NCBI GenBank assembly: GCA_041918615.1
Contig: JAYRVH010000077.1
Span: 372,001-436,000, forward strand
From: JAEUJM01 sp041918615
Lineage (GTDB): Bacteria; Actinomycetota; Acidimicrobiia; Acidimicrobiales; DATDAH01
Reading direction: 5' to 3'
Length of the DNA stretch: 64,000 nt
Position numbers and translations under genes: made by a program. Of this stretch, positions 1-8,346 are shown one piece after another. The notes under the pieces were generated by a model. That model worked only from the letters and a program-made list of their open reading frames with translations, did no database searches and was not told where the DNA came from. Each line of letters starts with the position of its first letter. Position 1 is the stretch's first letter.

Positions 1-189
1 GCGGGCATCCCCCGCGTCTCGGTCGAGGCGGCCGCCACGTTCGGCTGGGCGCGTTGGGCCGATGTGTCGGTGGGAATCGACCGGTTCGGCGCCTCGGCAC
101 CGGGCGACGTCGCCCTGCGGCACCTCGGCATGACCGCCGAGAATGTGGTCGCACACGCGAAGGCGCTCGTCGCCGAACCCAATCACTGA
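1..189 (+). CDS. tkt: Transketolase, C-terminal end (partial)
   Basis: Frame 1 is open from the window edge to a TGA at 187-189 and gives the last 62 residues. It carries the C-terminal transketolase pattern SVEAA...FGW...GIDRFGASAPGDV followed by a short helix ending in EPNH. Transketolase moves two-carbon units in the non-oxidative pentose phosphate pathway using thiamine pyrophosphate. The next gene, transaldolase, starts 21 nt downstream on the same strand, the usual actinobacterial order. The N-terminal TPP-binding part lies outside the window. Confidence 0.9.
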   Translation, partial: AGIPRVSVEAAATFGWARWADVSVGIDRFGASAPGDVALRHLGMTAENVVAHAKALVAEPNH

Positions 190-210
190 TCCGGTCGCAC
201 TGGAGCCAAG

Positions 211-1308
211 ATGACCCGACTGCAACGACTCTTCGACGAGCAGGGCCAGAGCCCGTGGCTCGACAACCTCAAGCGGGGCTGGATCACGAGCGGGGAGCTC
301 CACCAGTGGGTCGAGCGGGGCGTTCGGGGCATCACCTCCAACCCGACGATCTTCCAGAAGGCCATGGCCACCGGCGACGCCTACGACGCGCAGCTCTCCG
401 AGCTCGCGGCCGCGGGTGCGTCGATCGACGAGTCTTACTGGGCGGCCGTCACCAAGGACATCGGCGACGCGCTCGCCATCCTCCGCCCGGTCCACGACGC
501 AAGTGACGGCCTCGACGGCTATGTGTCCCTCGAGCTCGCGCCCGCGCTCGCGCGCGAGACCGAGGCCAGCATCGAGGCCGCCCGGCACCTGCACACCACG
601 ATCGGTGAGCCCAACCTGTACGTGAAGATCCCCGGCACGGCCGAGGGCATCCCCGCCGTACGCCAGATGATCAGCGAGGGACGCTCGATCAACGTCACCC
701 TGATCTTCTCGCTCGAGCGCTACGGCGAGGTCATCGAGGCCTACCTGTCCGGGCTCGAAGCCCACGAGGGCGACCTCCGTCCGGTGAGCAGCGTGGCCTC
801 GTTCTTCGTCAGTCGCATCGACACCGAGGTCGACCGCAGGCTCGAGGCCATCGGCACCCCCGAGGCGCTCGCGTTGCGCGGCAGGTGCGCCGTGGCCCAG
901 GCCCAGTCGGCCTACCAGCTGTTCGCCCGGTGCTTCTCCGGCCCGAGGTGGGAGGCGTTGGTGGCACGCGGCGCACGCGTTCAGCGTGCGCTGTGGGCGT
1001 CGACCTCGACCAAGAACCCGTCGCTGCCCGACACCCTGTACGTCGACGAGCTCGTCGGCCCCGATTCGGTGAACACCATGCCTGACGCCACGCTGGACGC
1101 GTTCGAGGACCACGGCAGCGTGGAACGCCGGGTCGACGCCGACCCCGACGCTGCCCGCAGGACGCTCGACGCCATCGCCGAGGTGGGCGTCGACCTCGGC
1201 GACGTCACCCGTGTCCTCGAGGATGAGGGGGTCGCGTCGTTCTCGAAGTCGTTCGACGACCTCCTCGAGGTGTTGGGCGCCAAGGCGGAGAAGCTCGCAC
1301 GGGGCTGA
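211..1308 (+). CDS. tal: Transaldolase
   Basis: A 365-residue transaldolase that transfers the dihydroxyacetone unit between sugar phosphates in the cytosol. Visible marks are the TSNPTIF motif near residue 43, the Schiff-base lysine in NLYVKIPGT (K139) and INVTLIFS near residue 160. Length fits the longer actinobacterial Tal class. The ATG is preceded by GGAG five to six bases upstream, which supports this start. It sits 21 nt after transketolase and 43 nt before 6-phosphogluconolactonase; the glucose-6-phosphate dehydrogenase and OpcA genes that often lie between them in actinobacteria are absent. Confidence 0.95.
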   Translation: MTRLQRLFDEQGQSPWLDNLKRGWITSGELHQWVERGVRGITSNPTIFQKAMATGDAYDAQLSELAAAGASIDESYWAAVTKDIGDALAILRPVHDASDGLDGYVSLELAPALARETEASIEAARHLHTTIGEPNLYVKIPGTAEGIPAVRQMISEGRSINVTLIFSLERYGEVIEAYLSGLEAHEGDLRPVSSVASFFVSRIDTEVDRRLEAIGTPEALALRGRCAVAQAQSAYQLFARCFSGPRWEALVARGARVQRALWASTSTKNPSLPDTLYVDELVGPDSVNTMPDATLDAFEDHGSVERRVDADPDAARRTLDAIAEVGVDLGDVTRVLEDEGVASFSKSFDDLLEVLGAKAEKLARG

Positions 1309-1339
1309 CGCCTCGGCCCCGGCCGCCGGCTCGCCGGTC

Positions 1340-1345
1340 TACTGT
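1340..1345 (+). promoter_or_regulatory. -10 element TACTGT for leaderless pgl
   Basis: TACTGT ends 6 nt before the ATG of the next gene, the geometry expected for a leaderless actinobacterial promoter. No Shine-Dalgarno sequence is seen before that ATG. No clear -35 box is visible. Confidence 0.4.
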
Positions 1346-1351
1346 CAGGCC

Positions 1352-2023
1352 ATGAACGGTGACCTCGTGGTGGTCGATGACGTCCCCGGCGAGTTCGCAG
1401 AGCGGGTCATCGAGTCGTTCCACACCAGGCCGAACGACAACTTCTCGCTGGCACTCTCGGGCGGCGGGACGGCCCGCTCGTGCTACGAGCGGCTCGCCGA
1501 CGTCGGCGGCACCCAGATCGACTGGTGGAAGGTGAACGTCTACTGGGGGGACGAGCGCTGCGTGCCCCACGACCACGAGGACTCCAACTACCGCCTCGGC
1601 CGGGAGTCGCTTCTCGAGCGGGTGGGTGCGGTCGACGCGAACTTCCCGATGCGCTGCGAGGAGGGCGCCGACCCGTACCAGCTTCGCATCGGTGAGTTGG
1701 GGCGGTTCGACCTCGTGCACCTGGGTCTCGGCGCGGACGGTCACACCGCATCGCTCTTTCCCGGCTCGGCCGCCCTCGACGCCGACCCGGGTCGCCTCGT
1801 CGTCATGAACGAGGACCCACTCGGCACCCACGCGCACCCCCGGATGACGCTGACCTTCGCGGGCATCGCGCGCGCCCGGTTCGCGGTGGTCACCGTGGTC
1901 GGCGAGGAGAAGGCCGAGGCGCTGGCAGGTCTGGCCCGCGGCGAAGACCTCCCCGCCACGAGGCTGAGGGCCGAGCGCCTCGTCTGGCTGGTCGACCCCG
2001 CCGCCGCCTCGAAGCTCCCCTGA
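1352..2023 (+). CDS. pgl: 6-phosphogluconolactonase
   Basis: A 223-residue hydrolase of the DevB/Pgl family, which opens 6-phosphogluconolactone in the oxidative pentose phosphate route. Motifs seen are SGGGTARSCYERL near residue 32, the WGDERCVPHDHEDSNY block near residue 67 and GLGADGHTASLFPG near residue 125, all typical of the family. The reading frame is open further upstream, but the family N-terminus begins at this ATG and a -10 hexamer sits 6 nt before it. It follows tal without a zwf gene, so the enzyme that makes its substrate must be encoded elsewhere. Confidence 0.9.
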   Translation: MNGDLVVVDDVPGEFAERVIESFHTRPNDNFSLALSGGGTARSCYERLADVGGTQIDWWKVNVYWGDERCVPHDHEDSNYRLGRESLLERVGAVDANFPMRCEEGADPYQLRIGELGRFDLVHLGLGADGHTASLFPGSAALDADPGRLVVMNEDPLGTHAHPRMTLTFAGIARARFAVVTVVGEEKAEALAGLARGEDLPATRLRAERLVWLVDPAAASKLP

Positions 2024-2087
2024 AGGACCCGCAGCAGCGGCGTCCCACCCGCGCGCCGGCATGCCCGACCCCCGACTGATCGGACCG

Positions 2088-2837
2088 CTACGCCGATCGG
2101 GAGGAGAACGGTGGGTCGAGGGCGACCAGCAACGAGGCCTTCAACGCCACGAATTCAGGGTTCGTCACGAGCCCTGGCCGGCGCGGGCGGGTGAACGGGC
2201 TCTCGACGACGGTCACGAGTCGGGCGGGTCGGGGCGACAGGACCATGACCCGGTCCGACAGCACCAGCGCCTCCTCGACGTCGTGGGTCACGAGGAGCAC
2301 GGTGCGACGATCGACCATCCAGACCTCTTCCAGCCAGCCCTGGAAGTGTCGCCGGGTGATGGCGTCGAGCGCCCCGAAGGGCTCGTCGAGCAGCAGGATC
2401 GACGCCGGGGTCAGGAAGGTGCGGAGCAGGGCGAGCCGCTGGCGCATGCCCCCGCTCAGCTGCGCCGGCCAGGCTCGCTCGAACCCGGCCAGCCCGAACG
2501 GCTCGAACAGGGCGGCGGCCGACCGCCGGGCTTCCGCACGGGCCACGCCCCGGACCTCGGCCCCGAGCACCGCGTTGCCCAGGGCGCGGCGCCAGGGAAG
2601 CAGGGCGTCGCGCTGGGGCATGTACGCCGTGCGACCGGCCAGCCGGGTGGCTCCCCCCTCGGGGGCGGCCAGGCCCGCCAGCAGGTGCAGCAGGGTGCTC
2701 TTGCCGCAGCCGCTCGGGCCCACCACCGACACGAACTCGCCCTCGGCGACCGACAGCGTGAGGTCATCGAGCACCTCGACCCGATCGCCGCCCCGACCGA
2801 AGGCGTGCGACACGCCGACGACCTCGACCGCGGTCAC
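2088..2837 (-). CDS. thiZ: ABC transporter ATP-binding protein, thiamine-precursor type (ThiZ-like)
   Basis: A 249-residue nucleotide-binding subunit. It has Walker A GPSGCGKS (residues 40-47), signature LSGGMRQRLALL, Walker B ILLLDEPFGALD and the switch histidine in VTHDVEEAL. The nearest families are the nitrate/taurine/hydroxymethylpyrimidine importers. The GTG start overlaps the stop of the binding-protein gene by four bases (GTGA), showing translational coupling. It is the last gene of an operon controlled by a TPP riboswitch, so uptake of a thiamine pyrimidine precursor is the likely job; the exact substrate cannot be read from sequence. Confidence 0.85.
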   Translation of the reverse strand: MTAVEVVGVSHAFGRGGDRVEVLDDLTLSVAEGEFVSVVGPSGCGKSTLLHLLAGLAAPEGGATRLAGRTAYMPQRDALLPWRRALGNAVLGAEVRGVARAEARRSAAALFEPFGLAGFERAWPAQLSGGMRQRLALLRTFLTPASILLLDEPFGALDAITRRHFQGWLEEVWMVDRRTVLLVTHDVEEALVLSDRVMVLSPRPARLVTVVESPFTRPRRPGLVTNPEFVALKASLLVALDPPFSSRSA

Positions 2838-3883
2838 GCTCCCGGCGCGCCGCGGGGAGCCGCGGGCACGAAGTCGTCCGTGAACGACGCTGACGTGTCG
2901 ATCGGCTCGTCCAGGAGGCCCGAGTCGACCAGGAAGTCGCCGAAGTCCGACCAGACCTGCTCCTCCTGGTGCCCCCATGGCTGGCCGCGGTCGACGAAGC
3001 GGGACGAGTGGTAGTTCGTGCTCGCCTCGACCAGGTCGCGGTCGAGCTCGGGTACCGCTGCGAGCAGCAACGACGCCGCTCGATCCGGATCGTCGACGGC
3101 CACCCAGTAGCCGCGTGCGGTCGCCGCGAGGAAGTCCCTCACCAGCCCGGGGTCGTCCTCGATCAAGGACTCGCTGGTCAGCACGAGGGGCGTGTACCAG
3201 TCGGGGATGCAATCGGTGTGATCGACGAACGCGATGGTGTCAACGTGCACGCCGTCGACCTCCTCGGCCCGCAGGGCGTCCCAGCCGTTGAACACCCAGG
3301 CGAAGTCGAAGCGCCCGCGCTGCATGCCGGTCAGGTAGTCCACGTTGCCGACCTCGACGAAGTCGACCCGCGACGGGTCGCCGCCGTCGCACTCGACCAA
3401 CCGGTTGATCAGCTCGGTCTCGAGGGCGCCGCCGTAGCCCCCGTAGGTGTGGTCTTCGAGGTCGCGGGGCCGGCTGATGCCGGAGTCGGCGAGGGCCATC
3501 AGCGACGAGTCGTTGTGGGCCATGAGCGTGGCGATCGACACCACGGGCACGCCGGCGGCCCGGGCGGGCAACAGCGACTCGGCCTGGGCGAGGCCGAAGT
3601 CGGCCCGGCCCGACGCCACCACCGCCTCGACGCCGGACTCGGCCGGCTCGACGATCTCGAGGTCGATGCCGGCGTCCTCGTAGTAGCCGAGCTGCTGTGC
3701 GACGTAGATGCCCACGTGCTGGGCGTTGGGTGTCCAGTTGAGCATCAGGGTGACGTGTCGAGGGCGGTCCCCCTGTGCATCGGTCGACGTCCCCTCGGAG
3801 GAGCAGGCCACCGCGGTGGCGACGAGGACCGTCATGGCGGTCAGCCCGCGGACGAGGCGGGTCGAGCGAGAGGATCGCGACAT
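2834..3883 (-). CDS. thiY: Thiamine-precursor ABC transporter substrate-binding lipoprotein (ThiY/NMT1-like)
   Basis: A 349-residue secreted lipoprotein. The N-terminus has basic residues, a hydrophobic stretch and a lipobox-like cysteine (TAVACSS). The mature part starts with LMLNWTPNAQHVGIYVAQQ and GYYEDAGIDLEIVEP, the hallmark of NMT1/THI5-like periplasmic binding proteins that bind pyrimidine precursors of thiamine. The frame is open further upstream, but the ATG at 3883 is the only start giving a clean signal peptide. The gene begins one base after the permease stop and overlaps the ATPase gene by four bases. Confidence 0.87.
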   Translation of the reverse strand: MSRSSRSTRLVRGLTAMTVLVATAVACSSEGTSTDAQGDRPRHVTLMLNWTPNAQHVGIYVAQQLGYYEDAGIDLEIVEPAESGVEAVVASGRADFGLAQAESLLPARAAGVPVVSIATLMAHNDSSLMALADSGISRPRDLEDHTYGGYGGALETELINRLVECDGGDPSRVDFVEVGNVDYLTGMQRGRFDFAWVFNGWDALRAEEVDGVHVDTIAFVDHTDCIPDWYTPLVLTSESLIEDDPGLVRDFLAATARGYWVAVDDPDRAASLLLAAVPELDRDLVEASTNYHSSRFVDRGQPWGHQEEQVWSDFGDFLVDSGLLDEPIDTSASFTDDFVPAAPRGAPGA

Positions 3884-3884
3884 G

Positions 3885-4688
3885 TCAGTGCTCCGGTCCG
3901 GGATGCAGCCAGGGCGTGGCCAGACGGGCGATGAGCCGGACGAGCAGGAAGAGGCCCACGCTGACCAGGGCGATCGCGGCAATTCCCACGAACACCCGGT
4001 CGAGGCGGAACGAGGTCTGGGACCTGGTGAGGAAGATGCCGAGGCCCTGCGAGGCACCCATCCACTCGGCGATGACCGCGCCGAGCATGGCGTAGGCAGC
4101 CGAGACCTGCAGGCCGGCGAAGAAGGCCGGGACTGCTGCCGGCACCTGCACCTGCCGGAGAAGCTGCCGGCGGCCGGCCCCCATGCTGCGCACCAGGTCG
4201 AGCAGGTCGCGGTCGGTGCCGTCGATGCCGGCCACGGTCGACACCACCACCGGGAAGAAGACGATCAGGGCCACGACGATCACCTTGGGGGCCATGCCGA
4301 ACCCCAACCACACGATGAGCAGAGGAGCGAGCACGATCATCGGGATCGACTGGCTCACCACGAGCAGTGGCATCAGCACCCGTCGCACCAGCGGGACCGA
4401 CGCGATGACCACGGCCAGGGCCACCGCCACCAGCGCGCCCAGCAGCAGGCCGAGCACCGCCGCGCTCACGGTGGCGATGACGTGTCCGGGCAGCGTGCCC
4501 CTGATCTCGAGAAAGGCACCCCACACGTCACTCGGCGCGGGCAACAGGTAGGGGGCGATGTCGAACCCGCGCACGGCGAGCTGCCATGCCGCGACGGTGA
4601 AGGCCAGCAACAGCGTCACGAGCAGCCCGTCGACGACACGTCGCCGACCGGCGCTCGGCCTCGTTGGGCGATCGATCTCGACAATCAC
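3885..4688 (-). CDS. thiX: Thiamine-precursor ABC transporter permease (ThiX-like)
   Basis: A 267-residue inner-membrane permease of the BPD_transp_1 type with about six hydrophobic segments and an EAA-like cytoplasmic loop (SMGAGRRQLLRQVQVPAAVPAF) that docks the ATPase. It starts with GTG; GGAGGAG lies 7 nt upstream at 4696-4702. It is the first gene after the TPP riboswitch, and the Shine-Dalgarno sequence falls inside the predicted switching hairpin, so its translation should fall when thiamine pyrophosphate is plentiful. The gene order is permease, binding protein, ATPase. Confidence 0.87.
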   Translation of the reverse strand: MIVEIDRPTRPSAGRRRVVDGLLVTLLLAFTVAAWQLAVRGFDIAPYLLPAPSDVWGAFLEIRGTLPGHVIATVSAAVLGLLLGALVAVALAVVIASVPLVRRVLMPLLVVSQSIPMIVLAPLLIVWLGFGMAPKVIVVALIVFFPVVVSTVAGIDGTDRDLLDLVRSMGAGRRQLLRQVQVPAAVPAFFAGLQVSAAYAMLGAVIAEWMGASQGLGIFLTRSQTSFRLDRVFVGIAAIALVSVGLFLLVRLIARLATPWLHPGPEH

Positions 4689-4689
4689 G

Positions 4690-4741
4690 CTGGCTCTCCT
4701 CCGTCCACCGGCTGAGAGAGCGGATCGGAGTCGATCCCGAA
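4690..4741 (-). promoter_or_regulatory. Expression platform of the TPP riboswitch with sequestrable SD
   Basis: Read on the minus strand, this stretch holds a hairpin with 6-bp stem GGATCG/CGATCC (4722-4737), then CTCTCAGCC (4718-4710), which is fully complementary to GGCTGAGAG in the aptamer (4810-4802), then the SD GGAGGAG. GCTCTC (4723-4718) can pair with GAGAGC (4698-4693), which overlaps the SD. This gives two exclusive folds and suggests control of translation. Confidence 0.6.
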
Positions 4742-4829
4742 CATCCCTGCGCCGGCATGACCCGGATCAGGTTGTGACGGTCGGGGGCTTGCCAGCCCAC
4801 CCTCTCAGCCCGGTACACCGGACTCCCGT
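4742..4829 (-). ncRNA. TPP riboswitch (THI-box) aptamer
   Basis: On the minus strand the stretch reads GGAGTCC...CCGGGCTGAGAGGG...ACCGTCACAACCTGATC...GGGTCATGCCGGCGCAGGGA, the conserved THI-box order: the CTGAGAG core of the P2/P3 side, the ACC...CCTGATC block and the CCGGCG-type P4/P5 side closing with AGGGA. It lies directly upstream of the thiX-thiY-thiZ operon. Thiamine pyrophosphate binding should repress that transporter. Confidence 0.95.
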
Positions 4830-4908
4830 GTTCGGTGACGACGCTACCAGCGACCTGCGGCGCCGCCGCGTTCGCCCGCGGGGTGACCGCACGGCTACGG
4901 CCGGTCGG

Positions 4909-4914
4909 TAGATT
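4909..4914 (+). promoter_or_regulatory. -10 element TAGATT for leaderless fbiC
   Basis: TAGATT ends 8 nt before the ATG of fbiC, and no ribosome-binding site is visible. This fits a leaderless transcript divergent from the riboswitch operon. Confidence 0.4.
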
Positions 4915-4922
4915 GCCGCGTC

Positions 4923-7211
4923 ATGGCCTCTGCGCTGCTCAACCGTCCGCTCGGCGACCTCCAGGGCGAGGCGCGTGCGGTCCGCGATCTCGCGCACGGC
5001 AACCGGGTCACGTACTCGCCGAAGGTGTTCATCCCCCTCACGATGCTGTGCCGCGACAAGTGCGGCTACTGCACGTTCGCGCAGCCGCCTGCCCGGCTCG
5101 CGCACCCCTACCTGAGCCCGGACCAGGTGCTCGCCCTCGCGGCCGCGGGTGCCGAAGCGGGCTGCCATGAGGCCCTCTTCACCCTCGGCGAGCGGCCGGA
5201 GGACCGCTACCCGGCAGCTCGCGAGTGGCTGGCCGAGCACGGCCACGCCAGCACCGTCGACTACCTGGTCGCCATGTGCCGCCTGGTGCTCGACGAAACC
5301 GGCCTGCTCCCCCACGCCAACGCCGGTGCGCTCCACGTCGACGAGTTGGCCGCGCTCCGGGCGGTGGCCCCCTCGCAGGGGATGATGCTCGAGACGGTCA
5401 ACCCCGAGCTCGAGGCCCACCGCGGCTCGCCCGACAAGACGCCCGAGCGTCGTCTGGCCACGCTCCACGCTGCCGGCGAACTGGCCATTCCCTTCACCAC
5501 GGGCATCCTCGCCGGCCTCGGCGAGTCGCGCGAAGACCGGGTGGCGGCACTCGAGGCCATCGCCGACGCCCACCGCCGGTGGGGCCACGTGCAGGAGGTG
5601 ATCGTCCAGAACTTCCTGCCGAAGCCGGGTACCGCCATGCACGCCCACCCGCCGTGCCCCGCCGACGAGTACCTCGAGGCCGTCGCGTTGGCCCGGATCA
5701 TCCTGCCGCCCGACGTTCACCTGCAGGCCCCGCCCAACCTGTCCGACGACTTCGGCCCGCTGCTCGACTCGGGCATCGACGACTGGGGCGGCGTCTCGCC
5801 CGTCACCGCCGACCACGTGAACCCCGAACGCCCCTGGCCCGCCATCGACCGGCTCCGAGCCGTCACCGAGGCCAGGGGCCACACCCTTGCGCCACGGCTC
5901 ACGGTCTACCCCGAGTTCGCGCACGACCCCGACCGCTGGCTCGACGAGGCCACCCGGTTCCCTGTGATGGACCGCAGCGACGCCGAGGGGCTCGCACGCG
6001 ACGACCGCTGGTGTTCCGGCGCCGAAGCGGAACCACCGCTCCTGGTGCCCGGGCCCACCCCCAATCCCACTCCCACCCAAGGCACCACCGATGGCGGCGG
6101 TGCCGTCGCCGAGGTGCTCGCCGGCGTCGAGCGCGGGGAGCAGGTGGGCGAGGACGAGATCGTCACCCTCTTCGGCGCACGCGGCCCCGAGGTGGTCGCG
6201 GTCGCCGCGGTCGCCGACCGGCTTCGCGCCGACGTGGTCGGCGACGTCGTCACCTGGGTGTCCAACCGGAACATCAACTACACGAACGTCTGCACGTTCA
6301 AGTGCCGCTTCTGCGGGTTCTCCAAAGGGCCGTTGTCCCTCAACCTCCGGGGCAGCCCCTACCTGCTCACCTTGGCCGACATCCAGGAGCGCGTGGTCGA
6401 GGCCTGGGACCTCGGCGCCACCGAGGTCTGCCTCCAAGGCGGCATCCACCCCGACTTCGACGGCGACTACTACATCGACGTCACCCGGGCGGTGAAGGAA
6501 GCCGCCCCGGACATCCACATCCACGGCTTCACCGCGCTCGAGGTCACCGAGGGCGCCAAACGCCTCGGTGAGCCCCTCGCGGTCTACCTGCAGCGTCTGA
6601 TGGACGCCGGGCTCCGCACCCTTCCCGGGACCGCCGCCGAGATCCTCGACGACGAGGTTCGCAAGATCCTCTGTAGCGACAAGATCGACACCGAGGAGTG
6701 GCTCGACGCGCACCGCACCGCACACGGCATCGGCCTGCGATCGAATGTCACCATCATGTTCGGCTCGATCGAGCACCCTCGCAGTTGGGCACGCCACCTG
6801 CTGCGCACCCGGGACCTCCAGCAGGAGACCGGCGGGTTCACCGAGTTCGTGCCGCTCCCGTTCGTGCACATGGCCGCCCCCATCTACCTCCAGCGCAAGG
6901 CCCGGCGGGGCCCGACCTTTCGCGAGACCCTGCTCATGCACGCGGTCGGCCGCATCGCCTATCGGGGCGCGATCGACAACATCCAGACATCGTGGGTCAA
7001 GCTCGGATTCGCCGGGGCGCGCCAGTTGCTCCAGGCAGGGGTGAACGACCTGGGTGGCACCCTGATGGACGAGAACATCTCGCGGGCGGCCGGTGCCAGC
7101 CACGGCCAGATGGCCGAGGAGGCCGATTTCCGGGCGTTGGTCGAGCCCCTCGGTCGCCGGCTCGAGCAGCGCACCACCCTGTACGGGCGCGTCGCTCCCG
7201 CCGGCAGATGA
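4923..7211 (+). CDS. fbiC: FO synthase, fused CofG-CofH radical SAM enzyme
   Basis: A 762-residue enzyme that makes the deazaflavin FO, the chromophore of cofactor F420, from tyrosine and a ribityl-diaminouracil. Two radical-SAM halves are visible: the CofG-like half with C43-x3-C47-x2-C50 (CRDKCGYC), and the CofH-like half with C457-x3-C461-x2-C464 (CTFKCRFC). A low-complexity proline/threonine linker lies near residues 375-390. It is somewhat shorter than the mycobacterial enzyme (about 856 aa). The fused form is typical of actinobacteria. Its stop overlaps the next gene (ATGA). Confidence 0.95.
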   Translation: MASALLNRPLGDLQGEARAVRDLAHGNRVTYSPKVFIPLTMLCRDKCGYCTFAQPPARLAHPYLSPDQVLALAAAGAEAGCHEALFTLGERPEDRYPAAREWLAEHGHASTVDYLVAMCRLVLDETGLLPHANAGALHVDELAALRAVAPSQGMMLETVNPELEAHRGSPDKTPERRLATLHAAGELAIPFTTGILAGLGESREDRVAALEAIADAHRRWGHVQEVIVQNFLPKPGTAMHAHPPCPADEYLEAVALARIILPPDVHLQAPPNLSDDFGPLLDSGIDDWGGVSPVTADHVNPERPWPAIDRLRAVTEARGHTLAPRLTVYPEFAHDPDRWLDEATRFPVMDRSDAEGLARDDRWCSGAEAEPPLLVPGPTPNPTPTQGTTDGGGAVAEVLAGVERGEQVGEDEIVTLFGARGPEVVAVAAVADRLRADVVGDVVTWVSNRNINYTNVCTFKCRFCGFSKGPLSLNLRGSPYLLTLADIQERVVEAWDLGATEVCLQGGIHPDFDGDYYIDVTRAVKEAAPDIHIHGFTALEVTEGAKRLGEPLAVYLQRLMDAGLRTLPGTAAEILDDEVRKILCSDKIDTEEWLDAHRTAHGIGLRSNVTIMFGSIEHPRSWARHLLRTRDLQQETGGFTEFVPLPFVHMAAPIYLQRKARRGPTFRETLLMHAVGRIAYRGAIDNIQTSWVKLGFAGARQLLQAGVNDLGGTLMDENISRAAGASHGQMAEEADFRALVEPLGRRLEQRTTLYGRVAPAGR

Positions 7212-8314
7212 GCGGCCCCGCTCGAGGCGCGTCACCGCTGCCGCGCTACCGCAGCGGCGACGCCGAGATCGATGACGCCATCGCCGACATCCTCGACATG
7301 GCGGGGGCGGTCGACGATCGGGACCAGCTCTTCGAGATCATGGCCACGGCGGTTCGCTTGGCCGGCGACGGCGCCGACCGACTCGACCTGAAGATCGCGA
7401 ACGCCGCCCTGAGGGAGATGCGCCTGGCCTTCCGGGCGTTCGCTCCCTACCGCTCCTTTCCCAAGATCACGATCTTCGGGTCGGCCCGCACCGCGCGCGA
7501 CGACCCGCTCTACGTCCAGGCTCGCGACCTGGCCGCGGCGATGGCCGCCGACGGGTGGATGGTGATCACGGGCGCGGGCCCGGGGATCATGGCCGCCGGC
7601 CTCGAGGGCGCCGGCCGCGAGCGGGCCTTCGGGGTCAACATCCGCCTGCCCCACGAGCAGGCCGCGAACGAGTACATCGCCGGCGACTCGAAGCTCGTTT
7701 CGATGAAGTACTTCTTCACCCGCAAGCTCGAGCTCATCAAGGAGTCGGACGGCTTCGTGGTCCTCCCGGGAGGCTTCGGCACCCTCGACGAGTCCTTCGA
7801 GCTCCTCACGCTGCTGCAGAACGGGAAGTCGCTCCCGGCCCCGATCGTGTTCCTCGAGACCCCCGGCGGCACCTACTGGGACCGATGGCAGGCGTTCCTC
7901 GCCGACGAGATCGTGCCTCGCGGCTTCATCCACGACCACGACCTCGACCTGTTCCTGGTCACCGAGGATGTGGCGGAGGCGGTCGCGGAGATCCGCGGCT
8001 TCTACCGCAACTACCACTCGATCCGCTGGACCGGGAAGACGCTCGTCATCCGGCTCCGCACCCGACCGACCGATGCCGAGCTCGAGGGGCTGAACGAGGA
8101 GTTCGCCGACCTGGTGGTGTCGGGCCAGATCGAGCACGCCACGCCGACGGCCGACGAGGTGGCCCAGAACGACCACCTCGACCTGCCCCGCCTGGGCCTC
8201 GTCTTCGACTTCAACCGCTATGGACGCCTGCGGACCCTGATCGACGTCTTGAACCGGCTCGCCTCCGCCCCCGTCGAGCTGGCCGCTCCCCCTGGCCACT
8301 CCTTCGACTCGTGA
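7208..8314 (+). CDS. LOG-family protein (TIGR00730-type Rossmann fold)
   Basis: A 368-residue protein with the LOG/lysine-decarboxylase-like core: FGSART near residue 90, ITGAGPGIMAAGLEGA, the KYFFTRKLELIKESD stretch and the catalytic PGGFGTLDE near residue 186. The core resembles cytokinin-activating nucleotide 5'-monophosphate phosphoribohydrolases, but this protein is about twice the length of a standard LOG, with an N-terminal helical extension of about 80 residues and a C-terminal domain of about 120 residues. Its ATG overlaps the fbiC stop by four bases. The substrate is unknown; cytokinin activation should not be assumed. Confidence 0.8.
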   Translation: MSGPARGASPLPRYRSGDAEIDDAIADILDMAGAVDDRDQLFEIMATAVRLAGDGADRLDLKIANAALREMRLAFRAFAPYRSFPKITIFGSARTARDDPLYVQARDLAAAMAADGWMVITGAGPGIMAAGLEGAGRERAFGVNIRLPHEQAANEYIAGDSKLVSMKYFFTRKLELIKESDGFVVLPGGFGTLDESFELLTLLQNGKSLPAPIVFLETPGGTYWDRWQAFLADEIVPRGFIHDHDLDLFLVTEDVAEAVAEIRGFYRNYHSIRWTGKTLVIRLRTRPTDAELEGLNEEFADLVVSGQIEHATPTADEVAQNDHLDLPRLGLVFDFNRYGRLRTLIDVLNRLASAPVELAAPPGHSFDS

Positions 8315-8346
8315 GGTAGCCGACACCGCACGTCGCGAGGACGGAG

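Noticed and set aside
2079..2099. Inverted repeat GATCGG...CCGATC between pgl and thiZ as a terminator
   Set aside because: The stem is only 6 bp with a 9-nt loop and no T-run on either strand, and part of it lies inside the thiZ end.
2061..3014. A long plus-strand open frame (317 codons) opposite the thiamine transporter genes
   Set aside because: It is rich in His, Gln, Arg and Gly, matches no family pattern and lies fully antisense to thiZ and thiY; it is a high-GC shadow.
4767..7235. An 822-codon minus-strand open frame opposite fbiC
   Set aside because: Its composition (Val, Gly, Glu, His rich) and lack of motifs show it is the antisense shadow of the strong FbiC match; it also runs through the riboswitch.
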